Origin: Fibrella forsythiae | GTDB lineage: Bacteria; Bacteroidota; Bacteroidia; Cytophagales; Spirosomataceae | Direction: 5' to 3' | Assembly: GCF_017353175.1 (NCBI RefSeq) | Contig: NZ_JAFMYW010000003.1 | Coordinates: 558,001 to 622,000 of the forward strand | Length of the DNA: 64,000 nucleotides | Part shown: piece by piece, positions 47,571 through 55,861 of the stretch | How the letters are laid out: each line of letters opens with the position of its first letter | Position numbering within the stretch: the stretch's first letter is position 1 | Notes under the pieces: model-generated | Told to the model about the DNA's origin: nothing | The model's database searches: none | What the model saw: only the letters and a program-made list of their open reading frames with translations | Program-made: the position numbers and the translations under genes

Positions 47571-48032
47571 AAGTTAATAGTTGCGCTGCTCAATATATCA
47601 GACTCACGGCTAGGGAAAGTATCGTACAGGCTAAGTCGTTTGACTTTGCTGTCCGGATTGTAAAGATGTATCAATGACTTATTGAGAATCATCGAATTAA
47701 GCCACTTGCAAAACAAATTCTAAGAAGTGGAACGTCAATTGGCGCAAATGTCGAAGAGGCATTAGGGGGCTATTCGAAAAAGGATTTCGTTACCAAGATT
47801 GGTATAAGCCTGAAAGAAGCTCGTGAAACGCACTATTGGCTCAAACTGCTTCATGCGACTGGTTACTTAGAGCAAACCGCGTTCGATTCTATCTGCTATG
47901 ACTGTCAAGAACTAATAAAGATGCTGGGTGCCATAAAAATCACAACTCAGCGAAATATAGCTGAAGAGTTAAACAAGTTGAAAGGCCGTCGTCTACAAAA
48001 CTCTTAACTCTACACTCTCAACTTTTAACTGC
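47551..48032. mobile_element. Putative IVS-like element: heptamer arms bracketing a decayed S23 gene
   Basis: The left arm (47551-47590) reads AGTTAAG, AGTGAGG, AGTTAAA, AGTTAAT and AGTTGCG, five heptamers in register, then CTGCT. The right arm (about 47994-48032), on the complementary strand, reads AGTTAAA, AGTTGAG, AGTGTAG, AGTTAAG and AGTTTTG. Between them lies a broken four-helix-bundle gene. The unit lies between an ABC ATPase and its permease, genes that are normally adjacent. Arms plus cargo suggest insertion; the mechanism is unknown. Confidence 0.65.
47609..48007 (+). pseudogene. Four-helix-bundle protein (S23/IVS type), disrupted
   Basis: The frame encodes SFDFAVRIVKMYQ, an in-frame TGA at 47675-47677, then 109 residues including ILRSGTSIGANVEEAL and SLKEARETHYWLKLLHATGY. 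These are the hallmarks of the S23 family found in 23S rRNA intervening sequences. There is no ATG, GTG or TTG at the expected start, so the gene lacks both a start and continuity. It ends inside the right repeat arm. The rest of the frame is undamaged, so decay seems recent, or TGA is a sequencing error. Confidence 0.85.
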
Positions 48033-48034
48033 AT

Positions 48035-51000
48035 ATGTTCTCCCACCTCTTCACCTTCGAAATCCGGTATTGGCTACGGCAGCCAATGGTCTGGATATTT
48101 ATGCTGGTCAACATCACCATGTTTGCCTGGGCTACCGCATCAGATGACCTGACCATCGGTGGGTCGTTTGGCAATATCTTCAAAAATGCGCCTTATGTGA
48201 TTCAGAATCAATACGGTGTCTGGACGATCTTTGCACTGCTGATGACCACCGCCTTTGTGCAGAACGCCGCTCTGCGCGACTTTACATACAACAGCCATCA
48301 ACTCGTGTTCTCATCTCCCATCCGGAAGATCGATTACCTGGCGGGGCGGTTCTTCGGCGCGTTCTGTGTAGCACTGATCCCGTTCTTAGGAATTTCAATC
48401 GGCATTCTGCTGGGTACGTTGATCGGGCAGGTCACCGGGTCGGTTGAGCCGGAACGGTATGGACCAGTGGTTTGGTCGGCGCACGTAAACAGCTTTCTGA
48501 CGTTTGCGGTAGGCAACACCTTTATCTCGGGGGCATTCATCTTCATGCTCGCTGCTCTGAGCCGGTCAACGGTAATTGCCTTTGTCGGCGCGGTGCTTCT
48601 GTTAGTAGCTCAGATCACCGCCTCAAACCTCACCGGCGACCTCGACAATGAACGGATGGTGGCTTATTTCGACGCGCTCGGCTTCGGTCCGTTCGGCCTT
48701 GTGACGAAATACTGGACGGTAGCCGAAAAGAATACGCAGTCGGTTGGGCTGCTGGATAGCTATATGGCCATCAACCGCCTGATCTGGTTTGGCGTTGGGC
48801 TGATCTTACTGGGTATCACGTACCTACGTTTCTCATTCAGTGAGCGAGTGAGCGGGGCGGGTTGGTTTCGTCGCAAAAAGAAGACTGACAGCCTGCCAAC
48901 CGATGCTACAGGTATTGCCGTATTTGGCGAAGCGCAGCCGCTCCCCCGTGTACTGATTCAGACGGGCTCATCGGCACAGGTTGCCCAGATGTGGCGGGTA
49001 GCAAAGACTGATTTCAGGGGCACTATTCGGGGTACGGCTTTTCTGGTCATTATGATGTTGGGCCTGATTAACATGGGCTTTTCGCTGAAGTTTGCCGATA
49101 ATTTCTACGGCCTGTACTCATTTCCCGTCACCTACAACGTGGTACAGACCATTCAGGGAACGATGGGCATTTTCCTGTTCGCCATTATTATTTTCTATTC
49201 CGGCGACCTGATCTGGAAAGAGCGTGATGCTGGCCTGGATCAGATTTACGATGCCACGCCGCACCGGAACTGGAGTGTATTTGTGGGAAAACTGCTGGCC
49301 ATGATCGGCGTGGTACTAGTCATTCAAATCCTATGCGTATTGGCAGGTGTGGTGGCGCAAACGCTAATGGGTTATACGAATTATGACCTGAAACAGTACG
49401 CCATCGACTTTTTCGTACTGAGTATGTCGCGGCTTATTCCGATCATCGTGCTTTCGATGCTGTTGCATACACTGATCAATAATAAGTACGTCGCGTTTTT
49501 TGCTGTGGTCGTGGTGTTGATCACCAATGGCTATATCTGGGGGCCGCTCGACGTGCAGAGCAATCTGGCGCAGTTCAACGCTACGCCCAACTATACCTAT
49601 TCCGACATGAACGGCTGGGGACCCTATGTGGCTGCGCTGGCGTGGTTCCGAACCTACTGGCTGCTGTTTGCTGCGCTGCTGAGTGTGAAAGCGGTGCTGT
49701 TCTGGGTACGTGGTAAAGACATAGGCTGGCGGTCGCGCTGGCAGAGCGCCAGACAGAATTTTGTGGGGTTGAACCGGCGTGTTACGGTGGGTTTACTGGC
49801 CGTCTGGCTAGCTGTTGGGGGCTATCTGTTCTATAATACATATGTGACTAATCCGTTCGATACGTCGAAAGTGCAGCAGAAACGGCAGGTGAGTTATGAG
49901 AAAACGTACAAGAAATATGAACACCGGCCGCAACCGCGTATTACCGACGTAGCTTACGTGATCGACCTGTATCCTGATGAGCGCGAGTTGTCGGTATCAG
50001 GTACGTATCAGCTGAAAAACCGCACGAACGTACCTATCGATTCGCTCCACATCGTGCTACCTAACCGCATGGAGTACCGCCTGACCATTGCCGACGCAAA
50101 ACGCGTGCTGAACGATTCATTGCTTCAATACAGTATTTACCGGTTGGCGCGCCCAATGGCTCCCGGCGACTCGCTGACGCTGACCTGGACGGCCCACCGG
50201 CGGGCGCGGGGTATCGAAAACGAAGTGGAGTTTGTGCAGCAGGTGAACCAGAATGGCTCGTTTTTCAATAATATGGACATTTCGCCGCAGATCGGTTATC
50301 AGAAAGAGGGTGAGATCGGGGGCAAAAATGACCGGAAAGAATACGACCTGCCCGAACGAGCCCGGATGCCCAAACTGGAGCGTAATTGCACTACCGACTG
50401 CATGAACACCTACATTGGCGGTAGCTCCGATTGGGTGAATGTGCGGACAACCATCAGTACCGCACCCGATCAGATTGCAATAGCGCCAGGCTCATTGCGG
50501 AAAGAATGGACAGGCAACGACCTACAGGGCCGACCCCGCAAGTACTTTACGTATGCGCTTGACCACGAATCATTGAACTTCTATTCGTTCATCTCAGCCC
50601 GTTTTCAGGTTGATCGTACAAAGTGGAATGGCATTGACGTGGAGGTGTATTACGATAAGCAGCACCCCTACAACGTGCGAAACATGAGCGAGTCGATCAA
50701 ACAGTCGCTGGCTTACTACACGGAGCATTTTGGACCCTACCGGCACCAGCAGGCGCGCATCATCGAGTTTCCACGCTATGCCAGTTTTGCCCAGGCGTTC
50801 CCGGGCACTATGCCCTATTCGGAAAGCATCGGCTTCATTTCAAAGATCGATCCTGAAACTGACGTTGACATGGTGAAATACGTAGTGGCGCACGAGATGG
50901 GGCACCAGTGGTGGGCGCATCAGGTAATTGGTGCCGAAATGCAGGGCGCCACCCTACTGTCTGAAACGATGGCCCAGTACTCGGCCCTGATGGTAATGCA

Positions 51001-51676
51001 GAAAGCCTACGGCCGCGACCGGATGAAGCGCTTTCTGGGGTATGAAAGTGACCGGTATCTGGGTGCGCGGGGCAGCGAATCAGAGAAAGAGGTGCCGCTC
51101 GAAAAGGTAGAAAATCAAGGGTACGTGCACTACAACAAGGGCAGCCTAGTCATGTTCAATATGAAGGAGTTCATTGGCGAAAAGGCGGTGAACAACGCCC
51201 TGCATGACCTCACGTCGGCCTTTGCCTACCGCCAGCCGCCGTATCCAACGTCCTACGAACTCGTTGATCGTCTGCGCGCTAATACGCCCGACTCTTTGAA
51301 ATCGACGATCAAAGACCTGTTCGAGCAAATCACGATCTACGACAATCGGGCTACGGCCGTGAGCGCGAAGAAGCGAAAAGACGGGCAGTACGACGTATCG
51401 GTAACAGTGCAAACGGCTAAGCTCCTGGCCGACTCGCTGGGCAGGGAAACGCCGCTTCCGCTCAACGATCTCATCGATGTTGGCGTGTACGGTAAACCGG
51501 CCGACGGCAAGAAAATAGGGAAGCTACTCGCCATACAACGTACCCGGATGAAGGCCAAAACAGGTACGTATTCATTCGTGGTGAAAGAAGCCCCTTACGA
51601 AGCAGGCGTCGACCCACTCAGCTACCTCGCCGACCGTATTCCGGCCGATAATTTGAAGAAGATTACGGGGCTGTAA
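48035..51676 (+). CDS. ABC transporter permease fused to an M1-family aminopeptidase
   Basis: This 1213-residue protein has about twelve membrane helices in its first 600 residues (ABC-2-type permease, with FSSPIRKIDYLAGRF and DLIWKERDAGLDQIYDATP loops). A periplasmic M1-type peptidase domain follows, with zinc motif H953-E-M-G-H957 in VAHEMGHQWWAHQ and a likely third ligand E977 in LLSETMAQY. Transport and peptidase parts in one chain are known in Bacteroidota, but the substrate is unknown. The ATPase partner is at 46698, separated by the inserted S23 element. Confidence 0.93.
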   Translation: MFSHLFTFEIRYWLRQPMVWIFMLVNITMFAWATASDDLTIGGSFGNIFKNAPYVIQNQYGVWTIFALLMTTAFVQNAALRDFTYNSHQLVFSSPIRKIDYLAGRFFGAFCVALIPFLGISIGILLGTLIGQVTGSVEPERYGPVVWSAHVNSFLTFAVGNTFISGAFIFMLAALSRSTVIAFVGAVLLLVAQITASNLTGDLDNERMVAYFDALGFGPFGLVTKYWTVAEKNTQSVGLLDSYMAINRLIWFGVGLILLGITYLRFSFSERVSGAGWFRRKKKTDSLPTDATGIAVFGEAQPLPRVLIQTGSSAQVAQMWRVAKTDFRGTIRGTAFLVIMMLGLINMGFSLKFADNFYGLYSFPVTYNVVQTIQGTMGIFLFAIIIFYSGDLIWKERDAGLDQIYDATPHRNWSVFVGKLLAMIGVVLVIQILCVLAGVVAQTLMGYTNYDLKQYAIDFFVLSMSRLIPIIVLSMLLHTLINNKYVAFFAVVVVLITNGYIWGPLDVQSNLAQFNATPNYTYSDMNGWGPYVAALAWFRTYWLLFAALLSVKAVLFWVRGKDIGWRSRWQSARQNFVGLNRRVTVGLLAVWLAVGGYLFYNTYVTNPFDTSKVQQKRQVSYEKTYKKYEHRPQPRITDVAYVIDLYPDERELSVSGTYQLKNRTNVPIDSLHIVLPNRMEYRLTIADAKRVLNDSLLQYSIYRLARPMAPGDSLTLTWTAHRRARGIENEVEFVQQVNQNGSFFNNMDISPQIGYQKEGEIGGKNDRKEYDLPERARMPKLERNCTTDCMNTYIGGSSDWVNVRTTISTAPDQIAIAPGSLRKEWTGNDLQGRPRKYFTYALDHESLNFYSFISARFQVDRTKWNGIDVEVYYDKQHPYNVRNMSESIKQSLAYYTEHFGPYRHQQARIIEFPRYASFAQAFPGTMPYSESIGFISKIDPETDVDMVKYVVAHEMGHQWWAHQVIGAEMQGATLLSETMAQYSALMVMQKAYGRDRMKRFLGYESDRYLGARGSESEKEVPLEKVENQGYVHYNKGSLVMFNMKEFIGEKAVNNALHDLTSAFAYRQPPYPTSYELVDRLRANTPDSLKSTIKDLFEQITIYDNRATAVSAKKRKDGQYDVSVTVQTAKLLADSLGRETPLPLNDLIDVGVYGKPADGKKIGKLLAIQRTRMKAKTGTYSFVVKEAPYEAGVDPLSYLADRIPADNLKKITGL

Positions 51677-51738
51677 TTAACGAATGGTACTTAGGTGGCT
51701 ATTGATAATCAATTTAAGCACCATTTATTGTTGAATAT

Positions 51739-51805
51739 GCTTTGCGCTATAAGTTGCTTACGCTGCGGTCGAAGGGCTCAGCGTAAGCAGCTTGTAGCGC
51801 AAAGC
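51739..51805. repeat. Long hairpin with GTCGAAGGGCTC apex (copy 1)
   Basis: The arms 51739-51765 and 51779-51805 pair over 27 bases with two mismatches. The loop reads CGGTCGAAGGGCT, shared with the hairpin at 55.0 kb. It lies between the convergent ends of the permease-peptidase and the deacetylase, but lacks a T-run. Confidence 0.85.
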
Positions 51806-51838
51806 CAACACGCTTCGCGAGTATGTGAACATATCTGT

Positions 51839-52627
51839 TTATTTGCCACCGGTTTTTGGCTTAACTGATTGTGCCACTTCGATAAACGGAGCGATCCAGA
51901 TTTCGTTTTCGTGCTGTTTCAGGAAGGCTAGTAGCTTGCGATGCTCGGGCAAAGCTACGTTCAGGTTATGTTCGCCACCCACGCCGTGGAAGAGGAAAAC
52001 CAACACCGAATTGGTCGCCATAGCCTGTTTCACCAGTGCAATCATTTCCTCGCCCGATTGCCCGTTGATACCGTAAGCACCTACATTACCCAGATCAATG
52101 GCTGTGGGTTGCTTCATCTCGCTGGTAGTACCTCGGGCAGCAACAAAATCGCCGGTTACTTTTTCGTAGTAGTTTTCGCCGCCAACGGTTCGGTCGCCGC
52201 AGGGATAGGCGAAGGTGCGCTGTTTTTTGCCGTCGAGGGCTTCCAGGAATGTATTGGTCATCCGAATCTCGTCCACAATACGCGGTACGGTATACGTCCG
52301 CAGGTCGCGGTTGGCGCTTACCCATTCACGGCCAGGGCCACCCGTGCAGGGGTGAAATAGCGTATGATTTGCTAACTCATGCCCGTGCGTAGCGGCTTTT
52401 TTCCAGTCGGCAACACGTGCTGTAACGCCGGGAAAACTACCCGACAGGTAGAACGTGCCTTTGAACCCCAGCGAATCCAAAGCGGGAACCACATTGTCGA
52501 GATGGACTTGCAAACCATCGTCATAGGTCAGCGCCACTGCGCACTTTTTACCTTTCCAGGCGGGGTTTTGCGCGAAGAGCGAACCGCTAAAGAAGGCAAG
52601 CGCGATAAGTAGGAAGGAGTTTTTCAT
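51839..52627 (-). CDS. Polysaccharide deacetylase (NodB/CE4 family), exported
   Basis: This 262-residue protein has a signal peptide (MKNSFLLIALAFFSGSLFAQ). The CE4 signature begins with ALTYDDG (catalytic Asp pair), followed by the metal-binding HELANHTLFHP. Later segments include FAYPCGDRT and LVFLFHGVGG. It should remove acetyl groups from a cell-wall or extracellular glycan; the substrate is not shown by sequence. Confidence 0.9.
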   Translation of the reverse strand: MKNSFLLIALAFFSGSLFAQNPAWKGKKCAVALTYDDGLQVHLDNVVPALDSLGFKGTFYLSGSFPGVTARVADWKKAATHGHELANHTLFHPCTGGPGREWVSANRDLRTYTVPRIVDEIRMTNTFLEALDGKKQRTFAYPCGDRTVGGENYYEKVTGDFVAARGTTSEMKQPTAIDLGNVGAYGINGQSGEEMIALVKQAMATNSVLVFLFHGVGGEHNLNVALPEHRKLLAFLKQHENEIWIAPFIEVAQSVKPKTGGK

Positions 52628-52664
52628 GCTGGCGGTTTATGGATTGTTTATTGACTCAGAGTCG

Positions 52665-52767
52665 TTTTGTCCTCCCGACGTCAGGAGGGATCGTGGCGTT
52701 CCGCCTCATGGCGATTGGCACTTTGAACAGGAGCGCCACGATCCCTCCTGACATCGGGAGGACAAAA
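52665..52767. repeat. 34-base-pair hairpin with internally palindromic arms
   Basis: The arms 52665-52698 and 52734-52767 pair over 34 bases with one mismatch. Each arm itself contains CCTCC and GGAGG around GACGTC or GACATC, so it can also fold alone. The apex contains CGCCTCATGGCG. The element fills most of the gap between the deacetylase start and the stop of the M3 peptidase. Confidence 0.85.
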
Positions 52768-52788
52768 AAGGCAATACAGCCAAACAAC

Positions 52789-54927
52789 CTACGAAGGCTT
52801 CACCGTTAGCAATCCGCGACGGCGAAGCAGCGGTTTGATGTCGGGTTCGGCACCGCGGAAATTACGATATAGCGTCATTGGCTCGTCGGTGCCGCCGCGC
52901 TCGAGCACGTTCTTACGGAACGATTGCGCCGATTTCTGATCGAATAGCCCTTTCTGCTTAAACACTTCAAACGCATCCGCATCGAGCACCGCTGACCAGA
53001 TATAGCTGTAATAGCCTGCCGAATACCCACCGGCGAAAACGTGCTGGAAATAGGTGCTCCGATAACGCGGCGGAATCTGGTCGATCAGGCCGATCTTGTC
53101 CATCGCCTGTTTTTCAAACGCGATTACCTCGGAAGGATCTTTCAGGCCGGGTGTCTGGCCAGGCTTGAGCGTGTGATAGGCCATGTCGAGCAGGGAAGCG
53201 GCTAGGTACTCGCTGGTTGCAAACCCCTGATTGAACAGGCTACTTTTCTCGATCTTCTCGATCAGCGCATCGGGAATAACCTCACCGGTTTTGTAATGCT
53301 TGGCATACAGTCTCATCATCTGCGGCTCCTGCGACCAGTTTTCCATGATCTGCGACGGTAACTCCACAAAATCGCGGGGAACGGACGTACCTGACTGGCT
53401 ACCATAAGTCACGTTGGAAAGCAAGCCATGCAGCGCGTGGCCAAACTCGTGGAAAAACGTACGGGTCTCGTCGAGGCTCAACAGCGCGGGTGTATCGCCG
53501 GTGGGCTTCGAGAAGTTGCAGACAATCGATACAACGGGCGTTATTTTCTTGCCGTTTTCTACTTCCTGTCGCCGGTAGCTGGTCATCCAGGCACCACCCC
53601 GCTTGCTGGCGCGGGGGAAGAAATCCATATACATGATACCAATATGGCGGCCATCGTTTTCCTTCACTTCGTACGCAACAGCATCTTCGTGGTAGACGGG
53701 CAGGTCGGTGCGGCGCTCGAAACGCAGGCCATACAGCTTACTGGTTAGCATGAAAATGCCTTCGCGCACGTTGTCGAGCGAAAAATAGGGGCGGAGTTCC
53801 TGCTCATCGAGGGCAAACTTTTCTTTGCGCAACTTCTCGGCATAATAGCGCCAGTCCCAACCGGCTAGTTTCTCATTTTTTCCGTCCCGATTCATCAGGG
53901 CCTGTAACTCGTCGGCTTCTTTCCGGGCAACGGGCACCGTAGCTGTCCAGAGCTGATTCAGCAGTTCACCCACTTTAGCCGGAGTCTTGGCCATACTTTC
54001 TTCCAGAATGTAGGCGGCGTGGTTGTCGTAGCCCAGCAGTTGCGCCTTTTCAGCCCGTAGCGCTACCATACTGGCCATAATAGCTTTGTTGTCGCGCGCA
54101 TCATTATGATTGGCCCGTTCCAGATAGGCCCGGTAGATTTTCTCGCGCAATGCCCGGTTGTCGGCATACTGCAAAAACGGCATGATGCTCGGGTTTTGCA
54201 GCGTAAAGATCCACTTGCCCGGCTGGGTACGTTTCTTCGCTTCGTCGGCAGCAGCGGCAACGATCGACGCGGGCAAACCACTCAGGTCTTCGGCCTTGTC
54301 GATCACCAGGGTATACGCGTTGTTTTCAGCGAGTAGATTCTGCCCAAATTTGAGCGTCAGCAACGACAGTTCGCCGTTGATTTTCCGGAGCCGATCCTGC
54401 TTCTCGGCCGATAGCCCCGCGCCGCCGCGTACAAAATCCTTATATGTTTTTTCGAGCAGCCGCTGTTGATCACCCGTCAGTTTTAGCTTGCTTCGCTGAT
54501 CGTAAACGGCTTTTACCCGCGCAAACAGGGCCGGATTCAGCGAAATATCGTCGCTGTGTTTTGAGAGTTTGGGCGCTACTGTCTGGGCAATTTTCTGAAG
54601 CTCATCGTTGGTATTGGCGCTGTTCAGGTTGGCAAACACCGTGTTTACCCGGCGCAGCAGATCACCGCTTCCTTCCAGGGCTTCGATGGTATTGGCGAAG
54701 GTGGGTGCCCCGGTTTTGGCCACGATGGCGGTAATTTCGACGTCCTGTTGTTTCATCCCTTCCTCAATGGCCGGCTCAAAATGCTCAGGCTTGATTTTGT
54801 CGAAGGCCGGAACGCCAAACGGCGTGTTGTACGGACTGAAAAACGGGTTGGGCGTGGGCGGTTCAGCCATGGGGGCGAAGGCAGTCAGAAGCACAGTTGA
54901 CGCGAGGAAAGCAAGCGTAGCTTTCAT
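52789..54927 (-). CDS. dcp: Peptidyl-dipeptidase Dcp (M3 family)
   Basis: This 712-residue metallopeptidase has a signal-like N-terminus (MKATLAFLASTVLLTAFAP), indicating export, and the M3 zinc motif H493-E-F-G-H497 in FFHEFGHALHGLLS. FARKASKRGGAWM-type (here FPRASKRGGAWMTSYR) and QIMENWSQEP are family blocks. It trims dipeptides from the C-terminus of peptides, probably in the periplasm. Confidence 0.94.
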   Translation of the reverse strand: MKATLAFLASTVLLTAFAPMAEPPTPNPFFSPYNTPFGVPAFDKIKPEHFEPAIEEGMKQQDVEITAIVAKTGAPTFANTIEALEGSGDLLRRVNTVFANLNSANTNDELQKIAQTVAPKLSKHSDDISLNPALFARVKAVYDQRSKLKLTGDQQRLLEKTYKDFVRGGAGLSAEKQDRLRKINGELSLLTLKFGQNLLAENNAYTLVIDKAEDLSGLPASIVAAAADEAKKRTQPGKWIFTLQNPSIMPFLQYADNRALREKIYRAYLERANHNDARDNKAIMASMVALRAEKAQLLGYDNHAAYILEESMAKTPAKVGELLNQLWTATVPVARKEADELQALMNRDGKNEKLAGWDWRYYAEKLRKEKFALDEQELRPYFSLDNVREGIFMLTSKLYGLRFERRTDLPVYHEDAVAYEVKENDGRHIGIMYMDFFPRASKRGGAWMTSYRRQEVENGKKITPVVSIVCNFSKPTGDTPALLSLDETRTFFHEFGHALHGLLSNVTYGSQSGTSVPRDFVELPSQIMENWSQEPQMMRLYAKHYKTGEVIPDALIEKIEKSSLFNQGFATSEYLAASLLDMAYHTLKPGQTPGLKDPSEVIAFEKQAMDKIGLIDQIPPRYRSTYFQHVFAGGYSAGYYSYIWSAVLDADAFEVFKQKGLFDQKSAQSFRKNVLERGGTDEPMTLYRNFRGAEPDIKPLLRRRGLLTVKPS

Positions 54928-55017
54928 GGGATATCGGTAAGATGAAGGTCAGTAACAAAGATATTCATTTGCGCAGTGATAAAGGCGCGCTTACATCCCG
55001 GTGACGTACCTGTTTAC

Positions 55018-55101
55018 GCTTCACAGCGTGATACCTTTTTTGCTGTAGGTCCGCCGCTGCAGTCGAAGGGCTCGCACGCGAAGCAACCTACAGTGTGAAG
55101 C
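55018..55101. repeat. Hairpin with GTCGAAGGGCTC apex (copy 2)
   Basis: GCTTCACA (55018-55025) pairs with 55094-55101 and CTGTAGGT (55043-55050) pairs with 55086-55093. The left arm has a 17-base insertion between them. The apex GCAGTCGAAGGGCTCG matches copy 1 at 51.7 kb. Confidence 0.75.
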
Positions 55102-55152
55102 TCCGTGCGAATAGTATTTACCGCTATTGCTTACTACAACGAGAATTATTGC

Positions 55153-55581
55153 TCAAGCTTTCCCAAGCATAGACAACGTAGCCGGGTCGGGCGTGCCGCT
55201 GTAATATTTGTCCAAAACGGCCTGGAAAATGGGGTCTGCATCAGGAACTAAGCTAAACAGGGTCATGCTGGACCGTAGCTTTACATCATCCGGTGAGCCC
55301 AGGATCTGCGTGGCCGGTTTGCCTTCCACATGCAACATAGCCGTGGCGATCTCAATCAGGCGCGGACCGAGTAGGGGGTGGTTCAGGTAATCGATGGCTT
55401 CCTGCAGGTCGTGTATGGCGTAGAAAGCGGCTGTACTGCTAAAGCCCAGGCCAGCTATCTGTGGGAAAACATACCACATCCAGTGGCTTCGTTTCTGCCC
55501 ATTCCTGATTTCGGCCAGAGCCTGCGTATAGTTGCTGGCCTGCGCGTCGACAAAACGATTCAGATTCGTGGCTTCTTCCAT
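55153..55581 (-). CDS. DUF1810 family protein
   Basis: A 142-residue protein of DUF1810, with NLNRFVDAQASNYTQALAEI at the start, KRSHWMWYVFPQIAGLGFS and the C-terminal SMTLFSLV. The fold is helical and soluble; no biochemical role is known. Start at ATG 55581 is preferred over an in-frame codon ten residues upstream. Confidence 0.85.
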   Translation of the reverse strand: MEEATNLNRFVDAQASNYTQALAEIRNGQKRSHWMWYVFPQIAGLGFSSTAAFYAIHDLQEAIDYLNHPLLGPRLIEIATAMLHVEGKPATQILGSPDDVKLRSSMTLFSLVPDADPIFQAVLDKYYSGTPDPATLSMLGKA

Positions 55582-55636
55582 GATTGATAAAGTAACGTGA
55601 GTGTTGGACAACTGACTGCCTTAGCGATTCCACCCG

Positions 55637-55815
55637 CATAGCCCCGCGAGGGGCGATAGGTCGATAGAAAGACGGCAACCCATTCGCTACCAGCCCCGTT
55701 AGGGACGACATGTTAAAGGTGTTACCTCAATTACATGTCGCCCCTGATGGGCCTCGGTCGATGGCCTTTTCGATTCTGGCTATTGGCATATCACCCCTGA
55801 TGGGGTTATGCAGCT
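55637..55815. repeat. Degenerate tandem CCCC-GGGG palindrome array
   Basis: This stretch holds at least four short palindromic cores: GCCCCGCGAGGGGC, GCCCCGTTAGGG, CGCCCCTGATGGG and CACCCCTGATGGGG. An ACATGT pair flanks the middle two. The pattern looks like a decayed dispersed repeat. No coding potential was seen. Confidence 0.6.
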
Positions 55816-55861
55816 AAACCGGCTATTTATCCATGTTCAACTTCTGTAATTACGTAACTCC

